Below are positions 25,907 to 35,033 of a stretch of 64,000 nucleotides of DNA, piece by piece (position 1 is the stretch's first letter; each line of letters begins with the position of its first letter). The DNA lies in contig NZ_AP022848.1 of assembly GCF_011764485.1 (NCBI RefSeq), positions 2,570,001-2,634,000 of the forward strand. The letters are read 5' to 3'. This DNA comes from Bosea sp. ANAM02. Its GTDB lineage: Bacteria; Pseudomonadota; Alphaproteobacteria; Rhizobiales; Beijerinckiaceae. The translations under genes and the position numbers were made by a program. The notes beneath the pieces are model-generated. The model did no database searches. It saw only the letters and a list, made by a program, of their open reading frames with translations, and was not told the origin of the DNA.

Positions 25907-26455
25907 ATGGCTGGTAGCGTCAACAAGGTCATTCTGGTCGGCAATCTCGGGCGCGATCCCGAAGTGCGCCGCCTCGGCAGCGGCGAGCCTGTCGTCAATC
26001 TGCGGATCGCCACCTCCGAGACCTGGCGCGACAAGCAGAGCGGCGAGCGCAAGGAGCGCACCGAGTGGCACTCGGTCGTGATCTTCAACGAGAACCTGGC
26101 GAAGGTGGCCGAGCAGTACCTGAAGAAGGGCTCCAAGATTTACGTCGAGGGGCAGCTCCAGACCCGGAAATGGCAGGACCAGTCCGGCGTCGAGAAGTAC
26201 ACGACCGAGATCGTGCTGCAGCGGTTCCGCGGCGAGCTCACCATCCTCGACAGCCGCCAGGGTGGCTCCGACGAATATGGCGAAGGTGGCGGCAGCAGCG
26301 GCGGCTACATGGACGACCGATCAGGCGGCGGGGGCTCCTTCGGCCGCTCCGGTGCGATGGGTGGTGGTGGCGGCTCGCGCCAGCCGGCGATGTCGGGCGG
26401 CGGCGGCGGCGGCCGTTCGTCCTCCAGTCATCTCGACGACGACATCCCGTTCTAA
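25907..26455 (+). CDS. ssb: Single-stranded DNA-binding protein
   Basis: A 182-residue SSB. The OB-fold occupies residues 1-112 ([60 protein letters not shown]). A Gly/Ser-rich linker follows, and the C-terminus is the acidic DDDIPF tip that recruits replication and repair proteins. Binds ssDNA during replication, repair and recombination. In many rhizobia ssb is divergent from uvrA with a shared SOS box; here uvrA is not adjacent but an SOS box remains. Confidence 0.97.
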   Translation: MAGSVNKVILVGNLGRDPEVRRLGSGEPVVNLRIATSETWRDKQSGERKERTEWHSVVIFNENLAKVAEQYLKKGSKIYVEGQLQTRKWQDQSGVEKYTTEIVLQRFRGELTILDSRQGGSDEYGEGGGSSGGYMDDRSGGGGSFGRSGAMGGGGGSRQPAMSGGGGGGRSSSSHLDDDIPF

Positions 26456-26467
26456 GGAGCGTGGAAA

Positions 26468-26668
26468 TCACGACCGTCCGCGTGACGCCTTGAATGGACC
26501 GCTCCGTTCTGGCGGGTGCCTGACAGGCGAGGACGGGGCGGCATCGTCCGGGAAGGCGCGGCGGGCCACGGCGAGTTCCCGCGTCGCGGTGGCGAGTAGG
26601 CGCTGGCGGTCGTCGAGCAGCGCGGCCTTGATGGAGGACGTCCCGAGGTCGATGCCGATATAGGTCAC
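26468..26668 (-). pseudogene. xylB: Truncated xylulokinase (5' fragment of xylB)
   Basis: A 66-codon frame starting GTG at 26668, overlapping the dehydrogenase stop as GTGA. Its first 35 or so residues (MTYIGIDLGTSSIKAALLDD...ATRELAVAR) are the N-terminal strand-loop of FGGY xylulokinases, including the DLGTSS phosphate-binding motif. Real XylB proteins run to about 480 residues. Here the similarity stops and a Pro/Arg/Ser-rich tail leads to a stop 13 bases before the ssb stop on the other strand. A deletion that brought ssb close is the simplest explanation. Confidence 0.83.
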
Positions 26669-27732
26669 ATCGGTGCCTGTGGCGCGGGTTCAGCGGTGCT
26701 CGTGTCAGGCAGGCCGCCCGGATAGATCATGCTCTTGACCATACCATCTTCATTCGCCGCATGGCGGCGGAAGGCGGCGGGTCCTTCGGCGAGCGGGAAG
26801 CGGTGGCTGACCACGGCCTCGACATTGACCTTGCCGAGCGCCACCAGCGCGATCGCGCGCGGGTAGACATGGCCCATCCGGCGCGAGAACTTGATGTTGA
26901 GCCCGCGCCGGCGGGCCTCCGCGGCCGGGATCACATAGCTGTCGCCGTCGGGGATGCCGACCAGCACGACGCGGCCGCCGATGCGGGCGGCACGGATCGC
27001 GTCGCGGAAACCCTCGGGGGCGTTGGTCGCCTCGATCACCAATGGCAGGCCTTCGCCCTTCGTCCATGCGGCGATGTCGGCGACGCCGGCGCCGGCCTTG
27101 TCCGCCCCGAGCTTCAGCGCCAGTTCGCGGCGATGCGGCTGCGGATCGCAAGCGAGGATTTCGCCGACGCCGGCCGTGCGCAGCACCTGCAGGATCAGGA
27201 GGCCGATCGGACCGCAGCCGATCAGCGCCACGCGTTCGAGCAGGCGCGGCCTGGCGAGATCCACCGCATGGATCGCGACGCCGAGCGGCTCGAGCATCAC
27301 CGCCTCGCTCGGCGAGAACGTGTCGGGCACCGGCACGACCTGCGATTTCGGCACCCAGATCCGCTCCGTCATCGCCCCGTCATGCGGGGGAGCCCCGATG
27401 AAGACGACTTCGGGGCAGAGATTGGGATGGCCGCTGCGGCAATGCTCGCACTGCCCGCAGGCCTGGTTGGGATCGACGGCGACAAGCGCGCCGCGCGCGA
27501 GGCCGAGTTCCGGCAGATCCTCGGTCAGCCAGCCGCTGAACTCGTGACCGGGCACGAAGGGCGCCGCGATCACGGCCGAGCCGATGCCGCCGTCCTTGTA
27601 ATAATGCAGGTCGCTGCCACAGAGCCCGACGGCGGCGACGTCGAGCAGGGTTTCGCCCGGCGCGCCCTCGCGGAGATTGAACGGGGCGACGCGGGCATCG
27701 CCCGCGGCGTGGAGGAAGACGGCATGGGACAT
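26665..27732 (-). CDS. Zinc-dependent polyol/L-idonate 5-dehydrogenase-like enzyme (MDR family)
   Basis: A 355-residue medium-chain dehydrogenase. Catalytic zinc ligands lie in VGLCGSDLHYYKDG and PGHEFSG, and the four structural-zinc cysteines in CGQCEHCRSGHPNLC. MLEPLGVAIHAVDLA and the nucleotide-binding ALIGCGPIGLLILQVLR follow. Closest in pattern to L-idonate 5-dehydrogenase, xylitol or sorbitol dehydrogenases, which oxidise a polyol or keto-acid alcohol with NAD(P). It was coupled to a now truncated xylulokinase, which favours xylitol or D-arabitol to xylulose. The divergent SorC gene likely regulates it. Confidence 0.85.
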   Translation of the reverse strand: MSHAVFLHAAGDARVAPFNLREGAPGETLLDVAAVGLCGSDLHYYKDGGIGSAVIAAPFVPGHEFSGWLTEDLPELGLARGALVAVDPNQACGQCEHCRSGHPNLCPEVVFIGAPPHDGAMTERIWVPKSQVVPVPDTFSPSEAVMLEPLGVAIHAVDLARPRLLERVALIGCGPIGLLILQVLRTAGVGEILACDPQPHRRELALKLGADKAGAGVADIAAWTKGEGLPLVIEATNAPEGFRDAIRAARIGGRVVLVGIPDGDSYVIPAAEARRRGLNIKFSRRMGHVYPRAIALVALGKVNVEAVVSHRFPLAEGPAAFRRHAANEDGMVKSMIYPGGLPDTSTAEPAPQAPM

Positions 27733-27768
27733 GGAGGTCGGCGCTGGTTTCGCGAAAGGCTTTCGACA

Positions 27769-27790
27769 AATGTATTTTCTGATTTACATT
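27769..27790. promoter_or_regulatory. Candidate operator between dehydrogenase and SorC gene
   Basis: Inverted repeat AATGTA-N10-TACATT in an A/T-rich patch of the 195-base divergent region. Position, 37 bases before the dehydrogenase start, suits repression or activation by the neighbouring SorC-type regulator. Only the dyad symmetry is seen; binding is inferred. Confidence 0.5.
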
Positions 27791-27927
27791 GGTTTACGTC
27801 AAGCGTGAAACCGCGTGGCCACTGCACGTTGTGGGATGGCCTGAAAGCGATGTAAGCCAGCTTCGAAGCCCTCGCCGAATGCCGCCGCGCCGCCGCAGGT
27901 GCAAGCCCACCGCATCAGGATACCGCC

Positions 27928-28878
27928 ATGCCGGAGGAACCGCAGACGCAAGTCAGAGCCGCCTGGCTCTACTACATGGAAGGGCTGACCCAGGCGGAGA
28001 TCGCGGAGCGGCTGAAGATGACGCGGTTGCGCGTCAACCGGCTGCTGGTCGAGGCGCGCAGCAGCGGCCTCGTCAACATCACGATCAATTCCCGCCTGGA
28101 AAGCTGCGTCCGGCTCGAGCGCGCGCTGATCGCGCGGTTCGGGCTGAAGGACGCGGTCGTCGTGCCCAGCCCCGCCGATCCCGACCAGGTCGCGGCGCAG
28201 ATCGGCAAGGCCGCCGGCGAGTTCGTCTCGCGGATCATCGAGGAGAAGCCGTCCGGCGTCTTCGGTGTCGGCTGGGGCGGAACCCTCAGGGAGACCATCC
28301 GCCATATCCGCCCCGGGCAATACCGCGATCTCGCGGTGACCTCGATGATGGGCGGGCTGACCTATGGCATCGAGATCAACACCTTCGAGATCGCCAGCCA
28401 TTTCGCCCGGCTCTGGCAGGCGCAATGCCACTATCTGGCGGCGCCGATCTATGCCGGCGCCCCGCAATCGCGCGATACCATCCTGGCGCAGGATGTGTTC
28501 GAGGCCGCCTTCGCCCGGATCAGGGCGACCGATGTCGCGATCCTCAGCGCCGGCGATCTGAGCGAGCGTTCGCTCTTGGTGCGCTACGGGCTGCCCGGCG
28601 ATGTCGGCGCTGTCGAGCTCGCCGAAGCGGGCGCGGTCGGCGACATGCTCGGCCAGTTCATCGATCGCAGCGGCCAGGCGATCGCGCATCCGATCAACCG
28701 CCGCGCCATCGCGCTGCCGCTGGACGCCTTGCGCCGGATCCCGACCGTGATCCTGGCCTCCGGCGGGACCAACAAGGCGGAGGTCATTGCGGCAACGCTG
28801 CGGGGCAAGCTCGCCTCGGTGCTGATCACGGACGAGGATGCGGCGGCTGCCGTGCTGGAGAGCCCGGCGCCGGCCTGA
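27928..28878 (+). CDS. SorC family sugar-binding transcriptional regulator
   Basis: A 316-residue regulator. The N-terminal HTH is AAWLYYMEGLTQAEIAERLKMTRLRVNRLLVEARSSGLV. The sugar-phosphate isomerase-like effector domain has GVGWGGTLRETIRHI and AILSAGDLSERSLLVRYGLPGD. SorC/EryD-type proteins sense pentitol or sugar phosphates. Divergent from the polyol dehydrogenase and convergent with the IMPase-like gene, ending 11 bases from its stop. Confidence 0.92.
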   Translation: MPEEPQTQVRAAWLYYMEGLTQAEIAERLKMTRLRVNRLLVEARSSGLVNITINSRLESCVRLERALIARFGLKDAVVVPSPADPDQVAAQIGKAAGEFVSRIIEEKPSGVFGVGWGGTLRETIRHIRPGQYRDLAVTSMMGGLTYGIEINTFEIASHFARLWQAQCHYLAAPIYAGAPQSRDTILAQDVFEAAFARIRATDVAILSAGDLSERSLLVRYGLPGDVGAVELAEAGAVGDMLGQFIDRSGQAIAHPINRRAIALPLDALRRIPTVILASGGTNKAEVIAATLRGKLASVLITDEDAAAAVLESPAPA

Positions 28879-28889
28879 CGGCCAATGCC

Positions 28890-29681
28890 TCAGGCGCTGC
28901 GGATCGCCTGCAGCAACTCTTCATGGATCAGGCCGTTGCTGACGACCTTCTCCAGGTCCTCGTCGCGCGAATCCTGGCCGTCGACCGTCGTCACCCTGCC
29001 GCCCGCTGCCCGCACCAATGGCATCGCCGCGGCGTGGGAGACGATATCCGCCTTGAGGCCGATGAAAGCGTCGAGCCGCCCGGCCGCCACAAGCGACATC
29101 TCCAGCCCGCCGGAGACGATCACCCGGACGCCGCGGCACAGGCCGGCGAGGCGGCGGATGACAGCGCTCGTCCGGTTCGCATCCTCGGTGCTGTAATGCG
29201 AGGTCAGGCAGATCGAGACGACGGCGTCGCTCAGGCGCTTCGTGGCGGAAGCGCGTACCGGCCGGCCGTCGACCGTCGCGACGCCGCCCTCGGCGAAGCG
29301 TGCTGAGAGCCCGGCGAGCGGCGCATGGGTCAGGCCGAGCACGGTGCGGCCCTGTTCCTGATAGGCCATGGTGACGGAGAACCAGGGCAGGCCGGAGGCG
29401 TAGTTCACCGTGCCGTCGAGCGGGTCGATGATCCAGCGCGGGGCCTGCTCCGAGCCGCTGAATCCGGCCTCCTCCGAGAGGATGGCAGCCTCGGGCGTCA
29501 GGGCGCGCAGGCCGTCGATGACGAGGCGTTCGGAGGCAAGATCGGCCGCCGTGACCACGTCGTTCAGCTCCTTGCGGGTGACGCCAAGCTCGGCACCCTG
29601 CATCTCGACGAGCACCTGGCCGGCGCGGCGGGCCAGAGCGTCGGCCTGGTCGAGCAGGGCGAGAAGGCGGGGTTCGGTCAT
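28890..29681 (-). CDS. Inositol monophosphatase family protein with altered metal ligand
   Basis: A 263-residue IMPase-fold phosphatase. Metal-site motifs ILSEEAG and WIIDPLDGTVNYASG are intact. The usual second motif WD-x-AA, which supplies another Asp ligand, reads SHAAAMPLVRAAGG instead, so Asp is replaced by His. This may shift metal use, specificity or activity. Last gene of the phosphodiesterase/importer cluster (ATGA overlap with the metallophosphoesterase). Probable substrates are small sugar-alcohol phosphates; in context ribitol phosphate is attractive. Confidence 0.88.
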   Translation of the reverse strand: MTEPRLLALLDQADALARRAGQVLVEMQGAELGVTRKELNDVVTAADLASERLVIDGLRALTPEAAILSEEAGFSGSEQAPRWIIDPLDGTVNYASGLPWFSVTMAYQEQGRTVLGLTHAPLAGLSARFAEGGVATVDGRPVRASATKRLSDAVVSICLTSHYSTEDANRTSAVIRRLAGLCRGVRVIVSGGLEMSLVAAGRLDAFIGLKADIVSHAAAMPLVRAAGGRVTTVDGQDSRDEDLEKVVSNGLIHEELLQAIRSA

Positions 29682-30520
29682 CGGGCAGGCACCGTTTGCG
29701 GCTTTCCGGGATAGGCGGGGTCGAGCACGAAATCCCGGCGCGGTCCATAGTCGCCGATCGGCTGGAGATGGCTGACCATCCCGAGACCGGGCTTCCAGAC
29801 ATGGAGCGCCAGCGCCGGCGGCTCCATGACGAACCTGTTTTCCGTCCCGGGCCTGAGATCGAGGGCGACCTGATGGGCGGTGCCCGGCACGACATAGCCG
29901 ATGGTGCCGGCGAAGCGGAGCTGGATCGGCCGGTGATAATGGCCGCAGAGCACGCGCTCGATCTCGGGATGATCGGCGATCAGGCGGGCGAAACCCGGCG
30001 AGACCTTGCAGGGCATGACGTCCATGCCGTCGACTCCGACTGGGAAGGGCGGGTGATGCATGAAGATGACGGTCGGCTTGCCCTCTCCCTGCGCGAGCTG
30101 CTTGGCAAGCCAGGTTTCGCGGGCGGTGCAGATCTCGCCGCCATCCTCGCCGGCGACGACGGTGTCGAGCCCGATCAGCCTGACCGGGAAATCGTCGATC
30201 GCGTAATGCAGGAAGCCCGTCTGCGGCAGATAGGGGTGATCGGGTCGCAGCTCGCCGGAGAAGCTGTCGCGGCGGTCATGATTGCCGGGAATGACGTAGA
30301 CCGGCATCGGCAGGCGTCGCAGCGCCGCGCGGACGATGCCGTATTCCTCCGGCAGGCCGCAATCGGAGAGGTCGCCCGTGACCAGCACGCAATCGGGCCG
30401 GGGTTCCAGCTTCAGGACCTCGTCGACGGCCCGCTCGATCGCCGCATTGGTCTCGACGATGCCATAGGCGGGATTGCCATGCGGGCGGGCATGGAAGTCG
30501 CTGAGCTGGGCGATGATCAT
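29678..30520 (-). CDS. Class III metallophosphoesterase (GpdQ/CpdA-like phosphodiesterase)
   Basis: A 280-residue calcineurin-like enzyme. Dinuclear metal motifs in order: QLSDFHARPHG, VTGDLSDCG, PGNHDRRDSF, FMHHPPFPVGV and GHYHRPIQ. This set belongs to cyclic-nucleotide or glycerophosphodiester phosphodiesterases such as GpdQ. No signal peptide. ATG 30520 gives the standard MIIAQLSDFH start; residues before it are filler. Lies 80 bases after the importer's binding-protein gene and overlaps the IMPase gene, linking diester cleavage to monoester cleavage. Confidence 0.92.
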   Translation of the reverse strand: MIIAQLSDFHARPHGNPAYGIVETNAAIERAVDEVLKLEPRPDCVLVTGDLSDCGLPEEYGIVRAALRRLPMPVYVIPGNHDRRDSFSGELRPDHPYLPQTGFLHYAIDDFPVRLIGLDTVVAGEDGGEICTARETWLAKQLAQGEGKPTVIFMHHPPFPVGVDGMDVMPCKVSPGFARLIADHPEIERVLCGHYHRPIQLRFAGTIGYVVPGTAHQVALDLRPGTENRFVMEPPALALHVWKPGLGMVSHLQPIGDYGPRRDFVLDPAYPGKPQTVPAR

Positions 30521-30600
30521 CGCGGGTGCGTCCCGTCGTGAGGAAAGGGGTTGCCGCCCGGTCCAAACCGGGCGGCGAGGCAGCGCGGCAGCGCCGCCGC

Positions 30601-31869
30601 TCACTTCATCAGGGCTTCGGTCTCGGACACCATCCGCTCGATGCCGGCCTTGGGCTGGATCTCGCCGCGCATCACGCCCGCGACGACCTCGCGCTGCTGG
30701 CGCCAGATGCGGACCGAGTTGCCGCCCGGATAACCCTGCCAGGGCGAAGCGCGGTTGACCTGCCCGTTGATGGTCCGGAAATTGGCGTTGTCCTTGTAGA
30801 ACGAGCCCAGGAACGCGTCCTCGCCGGTCCGCAGGTTGGTCGGCATGTAGCCCGAGGTCTCGACGACGATCTTCTGCGCTTCGGGGCCGGTGACGAACTT
30901 CACGAACTCCCAGGCGGCCTTCTGCCTGGCCGGATCCTTGGCCGTGATGATCGCGGCGTTGCCCCCGGTCGGAAGCGTGCCCTTGGCCTTGTCGTCGATC
31001 GGAAAGAGCGCGGTCTTCAGCGTGAAGCGGTCGCCGACCAGATCGGTGACCTGGCGGAGCCGGGCCGGGGTGTCGAAGAAGATGCCGATCTTGCCGGCGA
31101 TGAACTGCTGGCGCGACTGATCCCAGTCGATCAGCGGCATGCCGGCTTCGGTGACGAAGGAGCGCAGGGTCGTCAGCGCCTTCAGGCCGACATCGCCGCC
31201 GAAGGCGACCTTCTTGCCGCTGGCATCGAGCAGGGTATGGCCGCCTTGCTGGATGATGCCGCGCCAGAGCCAGTCATCCGGCCAGTCATGGATGTTGTAG
31301 GCAAGCCCGGCCGTGTCGCCGCTGTTGATCTTCTTGGCGAGCGCGACCGTGTCGGCCCAGTTGTCGGGCATCTTGTCGGGGTTGCCGCCGGCCTTCTTCA
31401 CAAGCTCGGCATTGAGATACATCAGCGGCGTCGAGGCGTTGAAGGCGAGGCCCGCCTGCTTGCCGGCGACCTGGCCGAGCGAAAGCAGCGCGTCGGAATA
31501 ATTGGCCTTGCGCCAGGCTTCCGGCTCGGCCTTGAGCAGCGGGCCGAGATCGACGACCTGCTTGCGCTTGTCGAGGGTCTCGACCAGCTCCGTCAGCAGG
31601 TGGAAGCCGGAATAATAGACGTCCGGCAGCTGGTTGGTGACGGACTGGCGCAGCATGGCCTGATGGCCTTCGTCATAGCTCGCGGCCGGCGCCCGGAAGT
31701 TGATCTTGATGTCCGGGTGCTTCTTCATGAATTCCGCGGCGATCGGCTCGTGGAATTTGGCGAAGGCCGGGAAGGCATAGAGCACGTCGAGCGTGACCTG
31801 CGCCTTCGCGGCCGTCGAGGCAGCGAGGGTCAATGCCGCTGCGGCAAGAATTTTGCCGAGAGGTTTCAT
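30601..31869 (-). CDS. Sugar/glycerol-3-phosphate-type ABC transporter substrate-binding protein (UgpB-like)
   Basis: A 422-residue family-1 solute-binding protein with signal peptide (MKPLGKILAAAALTLAASTAAKA). Hinge and domain signatures include LYAFPAFAKFHEPIAAEFMKKHPDI, LPDVYYSGFHLLTELVE and GGNAAIITAKDPARQKAAWEFVKFVTGPEAQ. The general pattern is that of UgpB and related phosphodiester or sugar binders. The neighbouring phosphodiesterases favour a phosphorylated polyol ligand; this is inference. Confidence 0.9.
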   Translation of the reverse strand: MKPLGKILAAAALTLAASTAAKAQVTLDVLYAFPAFAKFHEPIAAEFMKKHPDIKINFRAPAASYDEGHQAMLRQSVTNQLPDVYYSGFHLLTELVETLDKRKQVVDLGPLLKAEPEAWRKANYSDALLSLGQVAGKQAGLAFNASTPLMYLNAELVKKAGGNPDKMPDNWADTVALAKKINSGDTAGLAYNIHDWPDDWLWRGIIQQGGHTLLDASGKKVAFGGDVGLKALTTLRSFVTEAGMPLIDWDQSRQQFIAGKIGIFFDTPARLRQVTDLVGDRFTLKTALFPIDDKAKGTLPTGGNAAIITAKDPARQKAAWEFVKFVTGPEAQKIVVETSGYMPTNLRTGEDAFLGSFYKDNANFRTINGQVNRASPWQGYPGGNSVRIWRQQREVVAGVMRGEIQPKAGIERMVSETEALMK

Positions 31870-31950
31870 GCGTGATCTCCTTGGCAGGGACAGCGGGGCT
31901 GTCGGGTTGCAGTTGCTTCAGGCCTGAACTTTGGGCGGCGCTGCCGCCGG

Positions 31951-32826
31951 CTACTTCACCCCGGTCATGGTGATGCCGTCGATGAACCGGCGCCGGGCGA
32001 CGAGGAAAGCGATGACGAGCGGTGCGGTGAGGATGGTCGCGGCGGCGGTCAGCGCGCCGTAATTCGATCCGGTCTCGGCATCGGCGAAGAACATCATGCC
32101 GAGCGGCGGCGGCGCGAGCTTGGCGTCGGAGATGACGATCAGCGGCCAGTAGAGATCGTTCCAGTGCGCGACGGCCGAGAAGACCGAGAAGGCGGCGATC
32201 GCCGGCCAGGCGCTCGGCGTGACGATGCGCCAGACGATCTCGAACTCGCTCATGCCGTCGAGCCGGGCGGCGTTGATGATGTCGTCGGGAAAGCTGCGGA
32301 AGAACTGGCGGAACAGGAAGATGGCGAAGACCGAGAGGAAGAACGGCACCATCATCGAGAAATAGGTGTTGAGCAGCCCGAGCTGGGCGAGCGCGATATA
32401 GAGCGGCATCGCCGGCACCTGCACGGGGATGCACAGGCCGAGCAGCACGAGCACGAACAGCGCATTGCGGCCGGGAAAGTCGAGCTTCGCCAATGCATAG
32501 GCGCAAGGGATGGCGACGAGGAGCTGCACGATCAGGATGCCGCCGCAGAGGATGACGCCGTTCAGCGCGAAGCGCAGCAGCGGCGCCTTCTCCATGGCGA
32601 AGCCGTAGTTCTGCAGGCCGTAGAACTGCTTCGGCCAGAGCGAGATCTCGGCGCTGAAGATCTCGGCCGGCGGCTTGATCGAGGTCACCAGCATCCACAC
32701 GAAGGGCGCCAGCATGAAGATCGCGCCGGCGATCAGCACGCCATGGATCAGCGCCAGCGTCACGAAGCGGCGCAGCACCGAATGGACGGGCGTGACCTGG
32801 GCGGCGGGGAGCGCGAGATCGGTCAT
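31951..32826 (-). CDS. Carbohydrate ABC transporter permease (MalG/UgpE type)
   Basis: A 291-residue permease starting at ATG 32826, overlapping the other permease's stop as TGATG. Helices include GVLIAGAIFMLAPFVWMLVTSIK. The EAA loop is NAARLDGMSEFEIVWRIVTPSAWPAIAAFSVFSAVAHWNDLYWPLIV, and the C-terminus FIDGITMTGVK is the usual MalG-type ending. An 81-base gap separates it from the binding-protein gene, an unusual order with the binding protein last. Confidence 0.93.
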   Translation of the reverse strand: MTDLALPAAQVTPVHSVLRRFVTLALIHGVLIAGAIFMLAPFVWMLVTSIKPPAEIFSAEISLWPKQFYGLQNYGFAMEKAPLLRFALNGVILCGGILIVQLLVAIPCAYALAKLDFPGRNALFVLVLLGLCIPVQVPAMPLYIALAQLGLLNTYFSMMVPFFLSVFAIFLFRQFFRSFPDDIINAARLDGMSEFEIVWRIVTPSAWPAIAAFSVFSAVAHWNDLYWPLIVISDAKLAPPPLGMMFFADAETGSNYGALTAAATILTAPLVIAFLVARRRFIDGITMTGVK

Positions 32827-33749
32827 CAGTAGTGCACCTTCTTGTCGAGGGCGAAGGTCTGCACGGCCGAGAAGACGAGGATGAAAGCGAGGAAGATGAA
32901 GGTCAGCGCCGCGGCATAGCCGGTGTGGAAATACTGAAAGCCTTCGAGATAGATGTTGTAGAGCAGCACCTCGGTGGAGCCGATCGGCCCGCCGCGCGTC
33001 ATCACCGCCACCGTGTCGAATATCTTGAAGGCGGTGATCATCGTCGTGACCAGGACGAACATCGTCGTCGGCCCGAGCAGCGGCCAGGTGATGGTCAGGA
33101 AGCGATCGATCCCGCTGGAGCAGCCGTCGATATCGGCGGCTTCGTAGAGATCGCGCGGGATCGCGGTCAGCCCGGCGAGGAACAGGATCATGTTGAAGCC
33201 GATGAGCTGCCAGATGCCGATCACCGCCAGCGTCGCGAGCGCCGTCGAGGGCTCGCTGAGGAAGGCGACCGGGCCGATGCCCAGCCATTTCAGCAGGCCG
33301 TTGACCGGGCCAAGCGAGGGGTGGAGCAGGAATTGCCAGACGGTCGCCATCGCGATCAGCGTCGAGGTCACCGGCAGGAAATAGACGACCTCGTAGAAGG
33401 AGCGCGTGCGCTTGCGCCGATGCACCAGGACGGCGATCAGCAGGGCGCCGAGCACGCCGCCGGGCACGACGATGGCGACATAGAGCAGTGTGTTCACCAG
33501 CGAGCGCCGGATGATCGGATCGGCCAGCGCCTTCTGGAAATTGGCGAGGCCGACCCAGTCCATGTCGACGCCGCCGAACTCGTAGTTCGTGAGACTGAGC
33601 CAGAGCAGGACGGCGAGCGGCAGCAGGATCGTCAGCAGGAGCAGGGCGAAGGCCGGGAGCGCGAAGCCGAGCCCGGTGACGCGCTCGATCCAGAGCCTGC
33701 GGCGCGTGACGGGGGCGAAGCCGGCTGATGATGTGAGGGCGAGCGTCAT
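32826..33749 (-). CDS. Carbohydrate ABC transporter permease (MalF/UgpA type)
   Basis: A 307-residue permease with ATG 33749 only 2 bases after the ATPase stop. Six helices; FALPAFALLLLTILLPLAVLLWLSLTNYE with WVGLANFQKAL is the family's N-terminal pattern, and YEAADIDGCSSGIDRFLTITWPLLGPTTMFVLVTTMI is the coupling loop. Pairs with the MalG-type permease. Confidence 0.93.
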   Translation of the reverse strand: MTLALTSSAGFAPVTRRRLWIERVTGLGFALPAFALLLLTILLPLAVLLWLSLTNYEFGGVDMDWVGLANFQKALADPIIRRSLVNTLLYVAIVVPGGVLGALLIAVLVHRRKRTRSFYEVVYFLPVTSTLIAMATVWQFLLHPSLGPVNGLLKWLGIGPVAFLSEPSTALATLAVIGIWQLIGFNMILFLAGLTAIPRDLYEAADIDGCSSGIDRFLTITWPLLGPTTMFVLVTTMITAFKIFDTVAVMTRGGPIGSTEVLLYNIYLEGFQYFHTGYAAALTFIFLAFILVFSAVQTFALDKKVHY

Positions 33750-33751
33750 GC

Positions 33752-34939
33752 TCAGGCCCTCAGCGGCACGACGGAGCCGGTCGCGGTGCCTTGCCCGCAC
33801 GGCTCGATGCGTTCGCCATCGGCGGCGAAGACATGCGCGGCCGCCTCGTCGAAGCCGAGCGTGACCTCGGCGGCCTCGTTCACGCCGGCCGCTGCGGCGG
33901 GCGTCGCCCGCATCGTCACGCCGGCCGCGTCCCGCCCCGCGAGATCGAAATGCAGGATGTATTCGGAGCCGAGATTCTCCTTGCGCCGCAGGCGGGCCGA
34001 GAACCAGGCCCGGCCCTGGCCGCCGGCCTCGCCCTGGACAAGAGTGAGCGCCTCGGCGCGGATACCGAGCGTCACCGCCTGTCCCGCGGCGAGCGGGACG
34101 GTGAGCGCCAGCGGGCGGCCGAAGAGCTCGATGCGTCCGCTATGCGCGACCGTCGCCGGCAGCAGGTTGATCGCCGGGCTGCCGATGAACTGCGCGACCT
34201 TGAGCGAGGCCGGCTTCTCGTAGAGCTGCGAGGGCGTGCCGAGCTGCAGCACGGAGCCTGAATCCATCATGGCGACGCGGTCGGACATCGTCATCGCCTC
34301 GACCTGGTCATGCGTGACGTAGATGAAGGTCGCGCCGAGGCGCTTGTGCAGCTCGGCGAGCTCCGTGCGCATATGGACGCGCAGCTTGGCGTCGAGATTC
34401 GAGAGCGGTTCGTCCATCAGGAAGACGTCGGGATTGCGCACCATGGCGCGGCCGAGTGCGACGCGCTGGCGCTGGCCGCCGGAGAGCTGGGCCGGCTTGC
34501 GCGACAGCAGATGGTCGAGCTGGAGCTGCGCCGCGACCGCCGCGACATCCGCCTCGATGCCGCGCATGACCGCCCGGCGCTGGGGAGAGAGCTGCCGCAG
34601 CAGCGGCAGGCGCTGCCAGAGCCTGAGCCGCGACATCGTCAGGGGCAGCGCGATGTTGGCGCCGACGCTCATATGCGGATAGAGCGCATAGGACTGGAAC
34701 ACCATGGCGACGCGCCGCTCATGCGGGCGCAGATGGTCGACGCCGCTGCCGCCGATTGCGACGCTGCCGCCATCCTGATGCTCCAGCCCGGCGATGATCC
34801 GGATCAGGGTCGATTTCCCGCAGCCGGACGGGCCGACCAGCGTCAGGAACTCGCCATCGGCGATGTCGAGATCGACGCCGCCCAGCACCTTCGTCGGGCC
34901 GAAGGATTTGGCGATCGAGGACAATGTGACCTTGGCCAT
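33752..34939 (-). CDS. ugpC: Carbohydrate ABC transporter ATP-binding protein (UgpC/MalK type)
   Basis: A 395-residue ATPase. Walker A GPSGCGKST, Q-loop MVFQSYALYPHMSV, signature LSGGQRQR, Walker B VFLMDEPLSNLDAK, H-loop YVTHDQVEAM, then a C-terminal regulatory OB domain (about 240-395) with LGIRAEAL. A short extra helical segment (RLRLWQRLPLLRQLSPQRRAVMRG) sits between Q-loop and signature, longer than in typical UgpC. Starts 94 bases after the metallophosphoesterase. Confidence 0.93.
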   Translation of the reverse strand: MAKVTLSSIAKSFGPTKVLGGVDLDIADGEFLTLVGPSGCGKSTLIRIIAGLEHQDGGSVAIGGSGVDHLRPHERRVAMVFQSYALYPHMSVGANIALPLTMSRLRLWQRLPLLRQLSPQRRAVMRGIEADVAAVAAQLQLDHLLSRKPAQLSGGQRQRVALGRAMVRNPDVFLMDEPLSNLDAKLRVHMRTELAELHKRLGATFIYVTHDQVEAMTMSDRVAMMDSGSVLQLGTPSQLYEKPASLKVAQFIGSPAINLLPATVAHSGRIELFGRPLALTVPLAAGQAVTLGIRAEALTLVQGEAGGQGRAWFSARLRRKENLGSEYILHFDLAGRDAAGVTMRATPAAAAGVNEAAEVTLGFDEAAAHVFAADGERIEPCGQGTATGSVVPLRA

Positions 34940-35033
34940 GGCGTTCGCCTTTCTGCGGCCCTGCGGGCTCTTCGTTGGGCGTGTCTTGGTTGCGCGTATC
35001 TTGCCGGCGCCCGCAGGCGGCCGGGGGAGGCGT

